NCBI GenBank assembly: GCA_900767685.1
Contig: CAAGAB010000182.1
Span: 1-27,614 of the forward strand
Direction of reading: 5' to 3'
DNA length: 27,614 nt
From: an uncultured Coprococcus sp.
GTDB taxonomy: Bacteria > Bacillota_A > Clostridia > Lachnospirales > Lachnospiraceae
The position numbers and the translations under genes were made by a program. Shown here piece by piece: positions 16,177 to 24,475 of this stretch. The stretch's first letter is position 1. Each line of letters starts with the position of its first letter. The notes under the pieces are model-generated. The model had not been told where the DNA came from, did no database searches, and was given only the letters and a program-made list of their open reading frames with translations.

Positions 16177-17541
16177 ATGAAAAAAAACAATGATATCAGA
16201 CTGAAGAGGGTTATAAATTTTGAATTTATTACTTTTACACTTGTGGCAATTGTCGTCACAATGACACTTTCCACCATGATATTTTATGAGGTATACAAAT
16301 CAGAGATCATAAGAGACCTTCAGAATTATGCCAGGGTGCTGAAGAGTACCGGAGAATTTGACAGTGATGACATCTCACAGTATAAGGATACAAACAATAA
16401 AGACATTAGGCTTACACTTATAAATGAGGATGGAAGCGTTTTGTATGACAGTTGGGCTGATGAGACGACTATGCAGAATCATCTGGACAGACCTGAGATA
16501 GCGGAAGCCTTTGATTCGGGAGAGGGACAGGAGATACGAAAGTCCGAAACCTTGAATAAGAGTACTTATTATTATGCTATACGTCTGAATTCAGGCAGGG
16601 TGCTGCGAATAGCCAGAGAATCAAACAACGTCCTCAGCATGTTCCTTGCAGCGGTACCTGCGATGCTGATAGTCGTGGTTCTTTTGGTGACGGTTACCAT
16701 CATTGTCACTCACTATCTGACAAGAAATATCATAAAACCTATTGAGCAGATGGCAAATAACCTGGACGATGATGCACATATAGTTGCATACAAGGAGATG
16801 CGGCCATTCGTTGACATGATACAGAAGCAGCATGCAGATATAGTGAAGAGTTCCCAGATGAGACAGGAGTTTACGGCAAATGTGTCGCATGAGCTCAAAA
16901 CTCCACTCACATCAATATCTGGTTATTCAGAACTCATAGAGACTGGTATGGCGACTGAGGCGGATGTGCACCATTTTGCTACGGAGATACACAAGAACTC
17001 CAATAGACTTCTGACGCTCATAAATGATATAATCAGGCTCTCAGAGCTTGATGTATCAGAGGACACCCCGGTGATGGAGAAGGTAGATCTTGCAGTAATA
17101 GCACGGACAGCCACGGACATGCTGGCGATAAATGCGGAAAAGAATAGTGTGAAACTAAGCTATGAGGGCAGCCATGGATATATATATGCAAACAAGATGA
17201 TGATGGAGGAGCTTGTATATAATCTTACGGATAATGCCATCAGGTATAATAATAAAAATGGAAGTGTCAGTGTCAGGGTGAATACTGATGATGGAAAAGT
17301 TGTTCTCAGGGTTAAAGATACAGGAATAGGAATACCTAAGGAACATCAGGAGAGAATATTTGAGAGGTTCTACAGAGTTGACAAGAGCCGATCCAAATCA
17401 ACAGGAGGTACAGGACTCGGACTTGCCATAGTGAAGCATATAGTCGCGCGCAACAATGCACAGCTAGACATGTTCAGCGAGCCGGGTAAAGGCACTGATA
17501 TAACAGTGACATTCGACGAATATAGGAAAGATGGAGAATGA
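16177..17541 (+). CDS. phoR: Sensor histidine kinase, likely phosphate sensor PhoR
   Basis: 454-residue membrane kinase that would phosphorylate the adjacent regulator. A first membrane helix lies at about 16-38, an extracellular sensor region at about 39-150, a second helix at about 153-178, then a HAMP-like linker. The HisKA motif NVSHELKTPLTSISGY has phosphoacceptor H238. The ATPase domain has the N box LVYNLTDNAIRYN (N349, N353), G1 DTGIGIP (381-387) and G2 TGGTGLGLAI (409-418). GGAG at the end of the regulator gene serves as its ribosome-binding site, giving a coupled pair. No cytosolic PAS domain is obvious between HAMP and HisKA, whereas many PhoR proteins have one. The phosphate role comes from context. 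Confidence 0.88.
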   Translation: MKKNNDIRLKRVINFEFITFTLVAIVVTMTLSTMIFYEVYKSEIIRDLQNYARVLKSTGEFDSDDISQYKDTNNKDIRLTLINEDGSVLYDSWADETTMQNHLDRPEIAEAFDSGEGQEIRKSETLNKSTYYYAIRLNSGRVLRIARESNNVLSMFLAAVPAMLIVVVLLVTVTIIVTHYLTRNIIKPIEQMANNLDDDAHIVAYKEMRPFVDMIQKQHADIVKSSQMRQEFTANVSHELKTPLTSISGYSELIETGMATEADVHHFATEIHKNSNRLLTLINDIIRLSELDVSEDTPVMEKVDLAVIARTATDMLAINAEKNSVKLSYEGSHGYIYANKMMMEELVYNLTDNAIRYNNKNGSVSVRVNTDDGKVVLRVKDTGIGIPKEHQERIFERFYRVDKSRSKSTGGTGLGLAIVKHIVARNNAQLDMFSEPGKGTDITVTFDEYRKDGE

Positions 17542-17607
17542 TATAGGTGAAATCAATGAATATAGGGTTTTGCTGGTGTCAAAGAATAAAATAGATGCTA
17601 TGATAAA

Positions 17608-17643
17608 AAGGAGCCTGGTGGAAGTGTATTAGCCAGACTCCTT
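17608..17643 (+). terminator. hairpin after the two-component system
   Basis: AAGGAGCCTGG (17608-17618) pairs with CCAGACTCCTT (17633-17643) with one mismatch, preceded by an A-run and followed by an AT-rich but not U-run sequence. It is the likely end of the phosphate island transcript. The non-coding stretch 17542-17947 (406 bases) otherwise holds AT-rich DNA with TATAAT at 17711 and 17776 and TTGACA at 17781, but no well-spaced promoter pair could be fixed. Confidence 0.6.
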
Positions 17644-17947
17644 AATATATTGGTATTCACACACACCGACATTAAGTTCGAAAATATGTGAAATGTTCTG
17701 AATTTATTATTATAATACAGTATGTTACGAAAAAAATCAAGAGCTAATTATGCAAAGCTGACAATGATAGTTGTGTATAATTGACAAAAAGACACCGGGA
17801 TAGACTAGAAAGTTAGATATATTACCAAAGAGATTTATGAAATGGTGGGATATAGCACATTGCCATAAGTGGATCTTGGTTAACAAAGCCTTGAATATTG
17901 AATTTTATAGTATTACTATATGGTCTTGAAATAAGGAGAGTGATAAT

Positions 17948-19906
17948 ATGTCAGCAAACGAATATTTAAAAGCTCAGAAGCTTGGTGAGAAGAGATATCA
18001 GGCAGCAGTGGCAAAAAATGAATATCCATATCTTCCGGTTCTGGACGAGATAATATCACCATCAGATACAGTGGGTGAAGTGAATCTTGGACTTCAGACG
18101 ATATCACTAGACAGAGTGGTAGGTACCGCGACTGCGGCAAGGACAACAGCGTTTGCAAGTAATTTTATGCCGATCTTGGATTGCCATACGGAGTTTGGAA
18201 TGAAGTGGGCAGCCCTTTGTGAATCACATATTGAGGAAGGTATTCATGACCCCATAAAGGTCTATGAATACATGAATAAATTTTATGTAGTAGAAGGCAA
18301 TAAGAGAGTGAGTGTGCTCAAGTACTTTGGTGCGGATTCTGTCCCAGCCATGGTGACGAGAAAGATTCCTAGAAAGACCGACTCTCTTGAAAATAAGATA
18401 TATTTTGAATTTGTAGATTTCCATAAGCAGACAGGGATCAATTATGTCTATTTCTCACAGCTTGGCGGATATGATAAGCTGAGGGAACGTATAGGCATCA
18501 CAAAGGATTCCAATTTTACAGAGGATGAAAGGCTTGATTTCAACTCGGCGCATCTTGCATTTGAGAAGGCATATCTGGCAAAGAAGGGCAGTGAAGATCT
18601 GACGATCACTGTCGATGATGCCATGCTTGTATTTCTCAATGTTTATGGTTACGAGAGCTTGAAACAGATGTCAGCAGCTCAGGTAAAGAATAGTGTTGAC
18701 AAGATATGGAACGAGATTATCCTGGTAAACACCAAAAAAGACCAGACTGTTCTGCCTAAGCTTGATCCTGTTGAACCTAAGAAATCAATCCTGGATATGG
18801 TTATCAGACCATCAGGTCCATCCAATCTGAAGGTGGCATTTGTATATGACAAATCGCCGGCCAACTCGGTATGGACATACAGCCATGAACTGGGTAGAAT
18901 GGATATGGAAAATAAGCTTGGTGATTCTGTGGATAGCAGAACTTTCTGCAATGTGGATACACAGACAAAGCTTGTGGAGTGCCTGAACAGATTGGTCGAT
19001 GAGAAGTATGATGTCATATTCACCACAGGTCCGGAGATGCTGCCTGAAGCACTTAAAGTAGCAGTTCTCCATCCTGAGATAAAGATACTCAATTGTTCAC
19101 TGAGTCTTGCAAACAGCCATGTCAGAACATATTATGCCAGAATGTACGAGGTTAAGTTCCTGACAGGAATGATCGCAGGAAGCCTGTGCGCAGATGGACA
19201 GATAGGCTATGTGGCTGATTATCCGATATTTGGAACTACAGCGAATATCAATGCATTTGCCATAGGTGCCAGAATGGTTAATCCGAGAGCGAAGATATAT
19301 CTGCAGTGGACAAAAGTCAAGGGCGCGGATCCACAGAAATTTTTCGAGAAAAATGGAATAACATATATTTCGGATAGAGATATGATTATGCCGGATGATG
19401 CATCACGTAATTTTGGATTGTATCATTATGATCAGAATGGAGAAGTTGTGAACTTAGCCATGCCTTTTTATAACTGGGGAGCGTTCTACGAGAGAATCCT
19501 CAGGTCGATATTGGAAGGCAATTGGAAACAGGAAGAGAAGAACGAGACAGCCAACGCAGTCAGCTATTGGTGGGGAATGTCAGCAGGGATTGTTGATGTT
19601 ATATGTTCAAAGCATCTTCCGTCAGGAACGAAGAAGCTGATCTCCATGATGAGTGAGCTTATAAGAGAGGGGGCTGTCACTCCGTTTAGTGGCAAGCTTA
19701 CATCTCAGAATGGTATTGTCAGGAATGAGGATGATGGAGCGATGCTTCATGAGGATATACTCAAGATGGATTGGCTGGCAGAGAATGTAGTCGGAATGCT
19801 GCCAGGTGATGATGATCTGGTTGATGATGCTAAGAATGTTGTGGCTCTTCAGGGTGTAGATACACCAGAGAGCCTGGAACTCAAGTCGGTTCCGGATGTA
19901 AAGTAG
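17948..19906 (+). CDS. ParB/Srx-like domain fused to a Bmp/PnrA-type ligand-binding domain (cytoplasmic)
   Basis: 652 residues with no signal peptide, lipobox or membrane segment, so probably cytosolic. The N-terminal part (about 45-140) resembles the ParB/sulfiredoxin fold: ISLDRVVGT, then DPIKVYEYMNKFYVVEGNKRVSVLKYFG, where EGNKR (116-120) sits at the place of the GERR/GxxR nucleotide motif. From about 300 to 550 a Bmp/PnrA (nucleoside-binding lipoprotein) fold follows: LKVAFVYDKSP, YDVIFTTGPEM, KFLTGMIAGSL, GQIGYVADYPIFGTTANINAFAIGARMVNP, and WGAFYERILRSILEG. Most annotation pipelines would call this a BMP-family ABC binding protein, but the absence of an export signal argues against that. 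TAAGGAG precedes the ATG. A metallophosphoesterase gene follows 26 bases later. Domain calls are by motif; ligand and role are unknown. Confidence 0.8.
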   Translation: MSANEYLKAQKLGEKRYQAAVAKNEYPYLPVLDEIISPSDTVGEVNLGLQTISLDRVVGTATAARTTAFASNFMPILDCHTEFGMKWAALCESHIEEGIHDPIKVYEYMNKFYVVEGNKRVSVLKYFGADSVPAMVTRKIPRKTDSLENKIYFEFVDFHKQTGINYVYFSQLGGYDKLRERIGITKDSNFTEDERLDFNSAHLAFEKAYLAKKGSEDLTITVDDAMLVFLNVYGYESLKQMSAAQVKNSVDKIWNEIILVNTKKDQTVLPKLDPVEPKKSILDMVIRPSGPSNLKVAFVYDKSPANSVWTYSHELGRMDMENKLGDSVDSRTFCNVDTQTKLVECLNRLVDEKYDVIFTTGPEMLPEALKVAVLHPEIKILNCSLSLANSHVRTYYARMYEVKFLTGMIAGSLCADGQIGYVADYPIFGTTANINAFAIGARMVNPRAKIYLQWTKVKGADPQKFFEKNGITYISDRDMIMPDDASRNFGLYHYDQNGEVVNLAMPFYNWGAFYERILRSILEGNWKQEEKNETANAVSYWWGMSAGIVDVICSKHLPSGTKKLISMMSELIREGAVTPFSGKLTSQNGIVRNEDDGAMLHEDILKMDWLAENVVGMLPGDDDLVDDAKNVVALQGVDTPESLELKSVPDVK

Positions 19907-19932
19907 GGTTTATAGTGCAGGGGTAAAATTAC

Positions 19933-20529
19933 GTGAAGATATTATTGTTGGCGGATGAAGAGTCGAAGTATTTATATGATTTTTTTGATAAGAGCAAGCT
20001 TGAGGGGATAGACCTGATAATTTCGTGTGGCGATCTGTCACCGAATTATCTGTCATTCCTCGCAACATTCAGCAGTGTGCCGATACTGTACGTGCATGGG
20101 AATCACGATGTGTGTTACAAGGACACGCCTCCGGGGGGCTGCACTTGTATAGATGGGAAATTATATGAATACAAGGGCGTTCGGATCTTGGGACTTGGCG
20201 GATCCATGGAGTACAAATATGGCGGCGCTGATCATCAGTACTCAGAGCGGGCTATGAGAAAAAGAATAAGAAAACTGGGACCAAAGATAAAGTGGAAAAA
20301 AGGCTTTGATATTCTGGTAACGCATTCCCCTGCATACAGGATAAATGATTCTGAAGATATTCCACATACAGGTTTCAAATGCTTTAGGACGCTCATGGAA
20401 AAGTATAAGCCGAAGTATTTTGTGCACGGTCATGTTCATATCAATTATGGCAGAGACTTTGTGCGGGAGTCCAAATATCAGGACACGACCATCATCAATG
20501 CCTATGAGAGATATATCATAGAGATATAG
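19933..20529 (+). CDS. Calcineurin-like metallophosphoesterase
   Basis: 198-residue predicted binuclear-metal phosphoesterase; substrate unknown. Motifs in order are LLLADEES (D8; the usual D-x-H is D-E-E here), SCGDLSP (G33-D34), VHGNHD (N57, H58, D59), VTHSP (H131) and HGHVH (H167, H169). Apart from the first motif the metal-binding set is intact. The start is GTG 19933 with a modest GGGG about 9 bases upstream; no nearby ATG fits. It lies just downstream of the ParB-like/BMP fusion and probably shares its transcript. The transcript ends at the hairpin at 20610. Confidence 0.88.
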   Translation: MKILLLADEESKYLYDFFDKSKLEGIDLIISCGDLSPNYLSFLATFSSVPILYVHGNHDVCYKDTPPGGCTCIDGKLYEYKGVRILGLGGSMEYKYGGADHQYSERAMRKRIRKLGPKIKWKKGFDILVTHSPAYRINDSEDIPHTGFKCFRTLMEKYKPKYFVHGHVHINYGRDFVRESKYQDTTIINAYERYIIEI

Positions 20530-20609
20530 GATGTGTACAGGTATGGAAATAAAGTAGAAAAGTAGAAAAAGTAGAATTATTAGAATTAGAAAAATAATAT
20601 ATTTGCGGA

Positions 20610-20647
20610 AAAGACAGTAATAAATCAATTTTATTGCTGTCTTTCTT
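20610..20647 (+). terminator. Rho-independent terminator after the metallophosphoesterase
   Basis: AAAGACAGTAATAAA (20610-20624) pairs along 15 positions with TTTATTGCTGTCTTT (20630-20644, one G-U), around a 5-nt loop and flanked by A-rich and T-rich sequence. It separates the phosphoesterase from citrate synthase. Confidence 0.8.
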
Positions 20648-20682
20648 GCGAAAACGGAGTTTTTTTGGTAAACTGTGTGAAG

Positions 20683-20710
20683 TTAACAAATTTGTATATA
20701 AAAGTATATA
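20683..20710 (+). promoter_or_regulatory. candidate promoter of citrate synthase
   Basis: TTAACA (20683-20688) and TATATA (20705-20710) are separated by 16 bp. The predicted start would give a very short leader before AAGGGAG at 20718, so an upstream promoter is also possible. Confidence 0.35.
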
Positions 20711-20733
20711 GAATAAGAAGGGAGACATGAGGT

Positions 20734-22092
20734 TTGGAGAAGAATAGCGAGGAATATAACAGAATACTTGGTGAGCTTGCGGGTTATTGCAATGAATCCG
20801 GCAAGATAGACCAGAACCTCTATGTCAACTATGACGTAAAGAGAGGACTCAGAGATTCTACAGGAAAGGGAGTCCTTACAGGTCTGACAGAGATATCAGA
20901 TGTCATAGGCTATGATGTTGTGGATGGTGAGAGAGTACCAACAGACGGACGCCTGTATTATCAGGGATATAATGTGGAGGATCTCGAAAGAGGCTTCCAT
21001 GGCAGCAAGTTCGGATTTGAGGAGACTATTTACCTGCTCTTGTTCGGTAAACTGCCAAATGAGCAGCAGTTTAAAAGATTTGTAGAACTGATGGAATGCT
21101 ATAGAGAGCTTCCAAGAAAGTTTACAAGAGATGTGATTCTCAAGGCGCCTAGTAAGAACATGATGAATGTTCTCCAGCGATGTGTACTCACGTTGTACTC
21201 ATACGACGATAATCCGGACGACATAAAGATAGAGAATGTACTTCGCCAGTGCATGGAACTTATAGCGCAGTTCCCGATCATAGCTGCATACGGTTATCAG
21301 GGATATAAGCATTATTTCCATGACATGAGTCTTGTAATACACAATCCAAAGCCGGGACTTTCTACTGCGGAAAACTTTCTCAGACTTATAAGAACAGACA
21401 AGAAGTATACTGAGCTTGAGGCTCAGGTTCTTGATATATGTCTTGTTATACACGCGGAGCACGGTGGTGGAAACAACTCGACATTTACGACACACGTTGT
21501 ATCATCCACGGGTACAGACACATATTCGGCTGTTGCCAGCTCACTTGGATCTTTAAAGGGCCCAAAGCACGGCGGTGCCAACCTCAAGGTACAGCAGATG
21601 TTTGATGACCTCAAGACACATGTGAAGAACTGGGAAGATGAAGCTGAGCTTGAAGAGTACCTCACAGGCCTTCTCGACAAGAAGGGATTCGATCATTCCG
21701 GACTTATATATGGAATGGGACATGCGGTGTATACGAACTCTGATCCACGTGCCAGAATACTCAAGGGATATGCCGAGAGACTTGCAAAGGAAAAGGGAAG
21801 AACAAATGAATTTGAGCTGTATAGATCGGTTGAACAGATATCAGGAAGGCTGCTGGCTGCCAGAAGGCGAAGTGGCAAACCTATATCTGCCAATGTAGAT
21901 TTTTATAGTGGATTTGTGTACAGTATGCTTGGAATACCTATTGAGCTGTTCACACCTATATTTGCAATTGCGCGTATAGCTGGATGGTCAGCCCACAGAA
22001 TAGAGGAGCTTGTGAATGCGGGCAAGATCATCAGACCTGCATATAAGTATGTAGGAACACACAGAGAATATCTGCCGATGGAAGATAGATAA
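20734..22092 (+). CDS. gltA: Citrate synthase
   Basis: Condenses acetyl-CoA with oxaloacetate to citrate. 452 residues. Catalytic residues align with the family: H243 in HAEHGGGNNSTFTT, H279 in GPKHGGAN, H330 in GMGHAVYTNSDPRA, and D389 in ANVDFYSGFVY. The N-terminus includes RGLRDSTGKGVLTGLTEIS and GRLYYQGYNVEDL. The start is TTG 20734 with AAGGGAG 9 bases upstream; the ATG at 20727 is out of frame and hits a stop. A methylcitrate synthase role cannot be excluded from sequence. The gene is monocistronic by context. In a fermentative anaerobe it would feed 2-oxoglutarate and glutamate synthesis. Confidence 0.93.
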   Translation: MEKNSEEYNRILGELAGYCNESGKIDQNLYVNYDVKRGLRDSTGKGVLTGLTEISDVIGYDVVDGERVPTDGRLYYQGYNVEDLERGFHGSKFGFEETIYLLLFGKLPNEQQFKRFVELMECYRELPRKFTRDVILKAPSKNMMNVLQRCVLTLYSYDDNPDDIKIENVLRQCMELIAQFPIIAAYGYQGYKHYFHDMSLVIHNPKPGLSTAENFLRLIRTDKKYTELEAQVLDICLVIHAEHGGGNNSTFTTHVVSSTGTDTYSAVASSLGSLKGPKHGGANLKVQQMFDDLKTHVKNWEDEAELEEYLTGLLDKKGFDHSGLIYGMGHAVYTNSDPRARILKGYAERLAKEKGRTNEFELYRSVEQISGRLLAARRRSGKPISANVDFYSGFVYSMLGIPIELFTPIFAIARIAGWSAHRIEELVNAGKIIRPAYKYVGTHREYLPMEDR

Positions 22093-22136
22093 TGTATGTA
22101 TAAAGGTCAAACACGCGAATAAAGTTAGAAAATGTG

Positions 22137-22173
22137 CAGCGCTTCAACTGTCGGCTGGCAGGTTGGGGCGCTG
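22137..22173 (+). other. 12-bp stem hairpin in the citrate synthase-ybaK gap
   Basis: CAGCGCTTCAAC (22137-22148) pairs with GTTGGGGCGCTG (22162-22173) along 12 positions, two of them G-U, with a 13-nt G-rich loop. It is GC-rich for the region. A T-poor stretch follows, so it is a weak terminator at best; it may be a processing or leader element. Confidence 0.5.
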
Positions 22174-22278
22174 TGCGTATTTAAATATATAAATGACAGC
22201 GGATGCATTATAAGCCGCAGAAGATAAAGTGGCTCTAAAACTACAATCGGCGGATATACAAGGAGATGACAATATATC

Positions 22279-22773
22279 ATGAAGGATAAGAAGAGTGCAA
22301 AGACAGAGGAAAAGACGAACGTCATGCGTATACTCGACAGCAAGAAGATAAAATATAATCATTATTGCTATGTTGAAACGGGCGAGACAAATGGTGAGAA
22401 GGTTGCAGCCATACTCGGACAGGATCCTGCATATGTGTACAAGACGCTTGTGACGGTTGCGAAGTCAGGGGCAAATTATGTATTTGTGATTCCTGTGAAA
22501 GAGGAACTTGATCTCAAGAAGGCAGCGAAAGCCGTTGGGGAGAAGTCGATAGATATGTTGAAGTCGAAGGATCTTCTTCCGCTTACAGGCTATATACATG
22601 GCGGCTGTTCACCGATCGGTATGAAGAAGTTCTTCAGAACCACGATAGATGCAAGTGCGCAGAAGCTTGATAAGATGTATGTGAGCGCGGGCAAGGTTGG
22701 GTATCAGATAGAGATAGCGCCGAAAGATCTTGAGAAGGTAATTCGTCTAGAGTATTCGGATGTGACGGTATAG
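22279..22773 (+). CDS. ybaK: Aminoacyl-tRNA deacylase, YbaK/EbsC type
   Basis: Predicted to hydrolyse Cys-tRNA(Pro) made in error by prolyl-tRNA synthetase; cytosolic editing enzyme. 164 residues, the family size. Visible features are the N-terminal NVMRILDSKKIKYNHYCY, VYKTLVTVAKSG with the conserved lysine, and the loop YIHGGCSPIGMKK that carries the GxxSPxG signature. The C-terminal VSAGKVGYQIEIAPKDL is typical. AAGGAG lies 13 bases before the ATG, rather far. It has no clear link to its neighbours. Confidence 0.92.
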   Translation: MKDKKSAKTEEKTNVMRILDSKKIKYNHYCYVETGETNGEKVAAILGQDPAYVYKTLVTVAKSGANYVFVIPVKEELDLKKAAKAVGEKSIDMLKSKDLLPLTGYIHGGCSPIGMKKFFRTTIDASAQKLDKMYVSAGKVGYQIEIAPKDLEKVIRLEYSDVTV

Positions 22774-22826
22774 CATAAAAGAGATGTAGGATTAGAGAGT
22801 TCCTGTAGAAAAGGGGGATTACTTAT

Positions 22827-23186
22827 ATGAATTTGCGGTTATACCTGATAAATGACTGGGATAAGCTTGTGCGGGAGGCGGAAGATTTTGCATATGATAT
22901 AAAGGCGTTGAATTCCTACCTGAACAGCGGTTCAAGAAAGAGTAGTATAGATATCAGGTTTTGGGTAAATGACAGTGAACTGTTCAGCAAGATGGTGAAT
23001 GCAACAGACGATTATGTTACTGTATATCTGGCTTACCAGGCTATATGTGTTTGCAGCATAAGAGTTTCATCTGGAAGAGTTCGTATAAATGATGTGAATA
23101 TAGTCAATCTTGTGAGATGGGTGAATAATACATATGGTGTTGACTGTAACAAGTATGATACAAATCTGCCGAAAGTGTGGGCATAA
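22827..23186 (+). CDS. unknown 119-residue protein
   Basis: Not recognised. Soluble, slightly basic, with no signal peptide or membrane segment. It begins MNLRLYLINDWDKLVREAEDF and has likely alternating strands in the middle (SIDIRFWVND, YVTVYLAYQAICVCSIRVSS), with WVNNTYGVDCNKYD near the end. AAGGGGGATTA precedes the ATG, a good ribosome-binding site. A bidirectional terminator follows, which supports it as the end of a real transcription unit. Reading frame and ribosome-binding site support a real gene; no function is proposed. Confidence 0.7.
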   Translation: MNLRLYLINDWDKLVREAEDFAYDIKALNSYLNSGSRKSSIDIRFWVNDSELFSKMVNATDDYVTVYLAYQAICVCSIRVSSGRVRINDVNIVNLVRWVNNTYGVDCNKYDTNLPKVWA

Positions 23187-23225
23187 GAAGTCTTGGTTGG
23201 AGCAGCAAAATAAAAGCAGCAAAAC

Positions 23226-23275
23226 AAAAGCAGTATATGGAGTCAAAATTGATTCTATATACTGCTTTTATTTTG
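23226..23275 (+). terminator. bidirectional terminator between convergent genes
   Basis: AAAAGCAGTATAT (23226-23238) is the exact reverse complement of ATATACTGCTTTT (23257-23269), with inner GAGTC/GATTC pairing (one G-U). A-rich and T-rich flanks on both sides allow function in both directions, between the 119-residue gene and the minus-strand methyltransferase. Confidence 0.9.
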
Positions 23276-23287
23276 AACAGGGAGTGT

Positions 23288-24151
23288 TTATCTCTGCCAT
23301 CTTCCGGCAGCGCCGCATGGAAGAACAAGACCGGTCTCGGTCACAGGAAGTCCTATCTCATCTGAGACTACATGTCCGCCAAATTTGCTCTTAACCTCTG
23401 TGGATATCATATATGTGAGTACGGCAGGTGCAAGACCTGTTGTATACGAATTCACAAGGAAGAAAAGCGGTTTGTCACATAGCAGCTGACTGCAGAGATT
23501 TATGAATGAGTGTATCTTCTCCTCAATCTTCCAGATCTCACCCTTTGGTCCTCTGCCGTATGAAGGCGGATCCATGATGATCGCGTCGTATTTGTTGCCT
23601 CGGCGGATCTCTCTCTCTACAAACTTCACGCAGTCGTCGACTATCCATCTGATAGGTGCATCAGCGAGCCCGGATGATGCGGCATTTTCCTTTGCCCATG
23701 TCACCATGCCCTTTGAGGCATCCACATGTGTGACAGCGGCTCCTGCTTTTGCTGCGGCACATGTTGCACCGCCTGTGTATGCGAAAAGGTTGAGAACCTT
23801 TATATCTTTCTTTGGAGAGTTCTTTATCAGCTCACTGAACCAGTCCCAATTTGCAGCCTGCTCAGGAAAGAGACCGGTGTGCTTGAAACTGAATGGCTTC
23901 AGGTTGAATGTTAGTTCTTTGTAATTTATGGTCCACTGCTTTGGCAGACTGAAGAATTCCCATTCGCCTCCGCCTTTGTTACTCCTATGATAGTGACCGT
24001 TTAATTTGTGCCACGCTGGATTCTTCTTTGTGGTGCTCCACAGAACCTGCGGGTCCGGTCTGAGCAGGATGTATTTGCCCCACCTCTCCAGCTTTTCTCC
24101 GTCCGAGCAGTCTATAACTTCATAATCCTTCCATCCATCAGCTATCCACAT
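23288..24151 (-). CDS. Class I SAM-dependent methyltransferase, RlmI-like (probable rRNA methyltransferase)
   Basis: 287 residues, related to the RlmI/RlmK-type 23S rRNA cytosine methyltransferases (COG1092-like). An N-terminal part with GEWEFFSLPKQWTINYKELTF and FKHTGLFPEQAANWDW leads to the SAM-binding domain: VLNLFAYTGGATCAAAKAGA (motif I), THVDASKGMVTWAKENA (motif II), and the catalytic DPPSYGRGPKGEIWKIEE. It lacks the PUA domain of full-length RlmI, so its exact target is uncertain. I chose the ATG at 24151, which has AAAGGA about 8 bases upstream on the minus strand; an ATG at 24181 would add 10 residues without a good ribosome-binding site and would run into the tandem repeat. It is divergent from the next methyltransferase. 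Confidence 0.88.
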   Translation of the reverse strand: MWIADGWKDYEVIDCSDGEKLERWGKYILLRPDPQVLWSTTKKNPAWHKLNGHYHRSNKGGGEWEFFSLPKQWTINYKELTFNLKPFSFKHTGLFPEQAANWDWFSELIKNSPKKDIKVLNLFAYTGGATCAAAKAGAAVTHVDASKGMVTWAKENAASSGLADAPIRWIVDDCVKFVEREIRRGNKYDAIIMDPPSYGRGPKGEIWKIEEKIHSFINLCSQLLCDKPLFFLVNSYTTGLAPAVLTYMISTEVKSKFGGHVVSDEIGLPVTETGLVLPCGAAGRWQR

Positions 24152-24181
24152 ATGTGTAATCCTTTCTATACTATATATCAA

Positions 24182-24241
24182 TTAAAGTATCTGCTAAATC
24201 ACCGGTTAAAGTATCGATTAAAGCATCGATAAAAGTGTTTG
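24182..24241. repeat. 12-bp degenerate tandem repeat, five units
   Basis: Units begin at 24182, 24194, 24206, 24218 and 24230: TTAAAGTATCTG, CTAAATCACCGG, TTAAAGTATCGA, TTAAAGCATCGA, TAAAAGTGTTTG. Consensus is TTAAAGTATCGA. The array sits in the 324-base gap (24152-24475) between two divergent methyltransferase genes. The rest of the gap is AT-rich with no convincing gene. Confidence 0.75.
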
Positions 24242-24475
24242 ACGCAAATGCCATTTTACATAATTGGCAAAATAACTTCAAAAAATGTATCTTATAGATT
24301 ATACTGATATATTAGAACAGCGTCAAGGTGCGTTTGCCCTTCTACAGTATGATGCGGCATGATATACTCGGCTATGAACAGATTTCGAGGGGCAGCGGAT
24401 ATGATGATCGAGAAAATAGCAACTGAAGAAAAAACAACTGAATAAAATGATGAGACAGATAAAGTGGTGGAAAAA

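Noticed and set aside
17948..19906. Exported BMP-family ABC transporter binding protein
   Set aside because: No signal peptide or lipobox, no permease or ATPase genes nearby, and a ParB-like domain precedes the BMP fold.
24182..24241. CRISPR array
   Set aside because: Units are 12 bp with no spacers, and no cas genes are present.
24375..24446. 23-codon ORF upstream of the Methyltransf_32-type gene
   Set aside because: No ribosome-binding site, very short, and composition gives no support.
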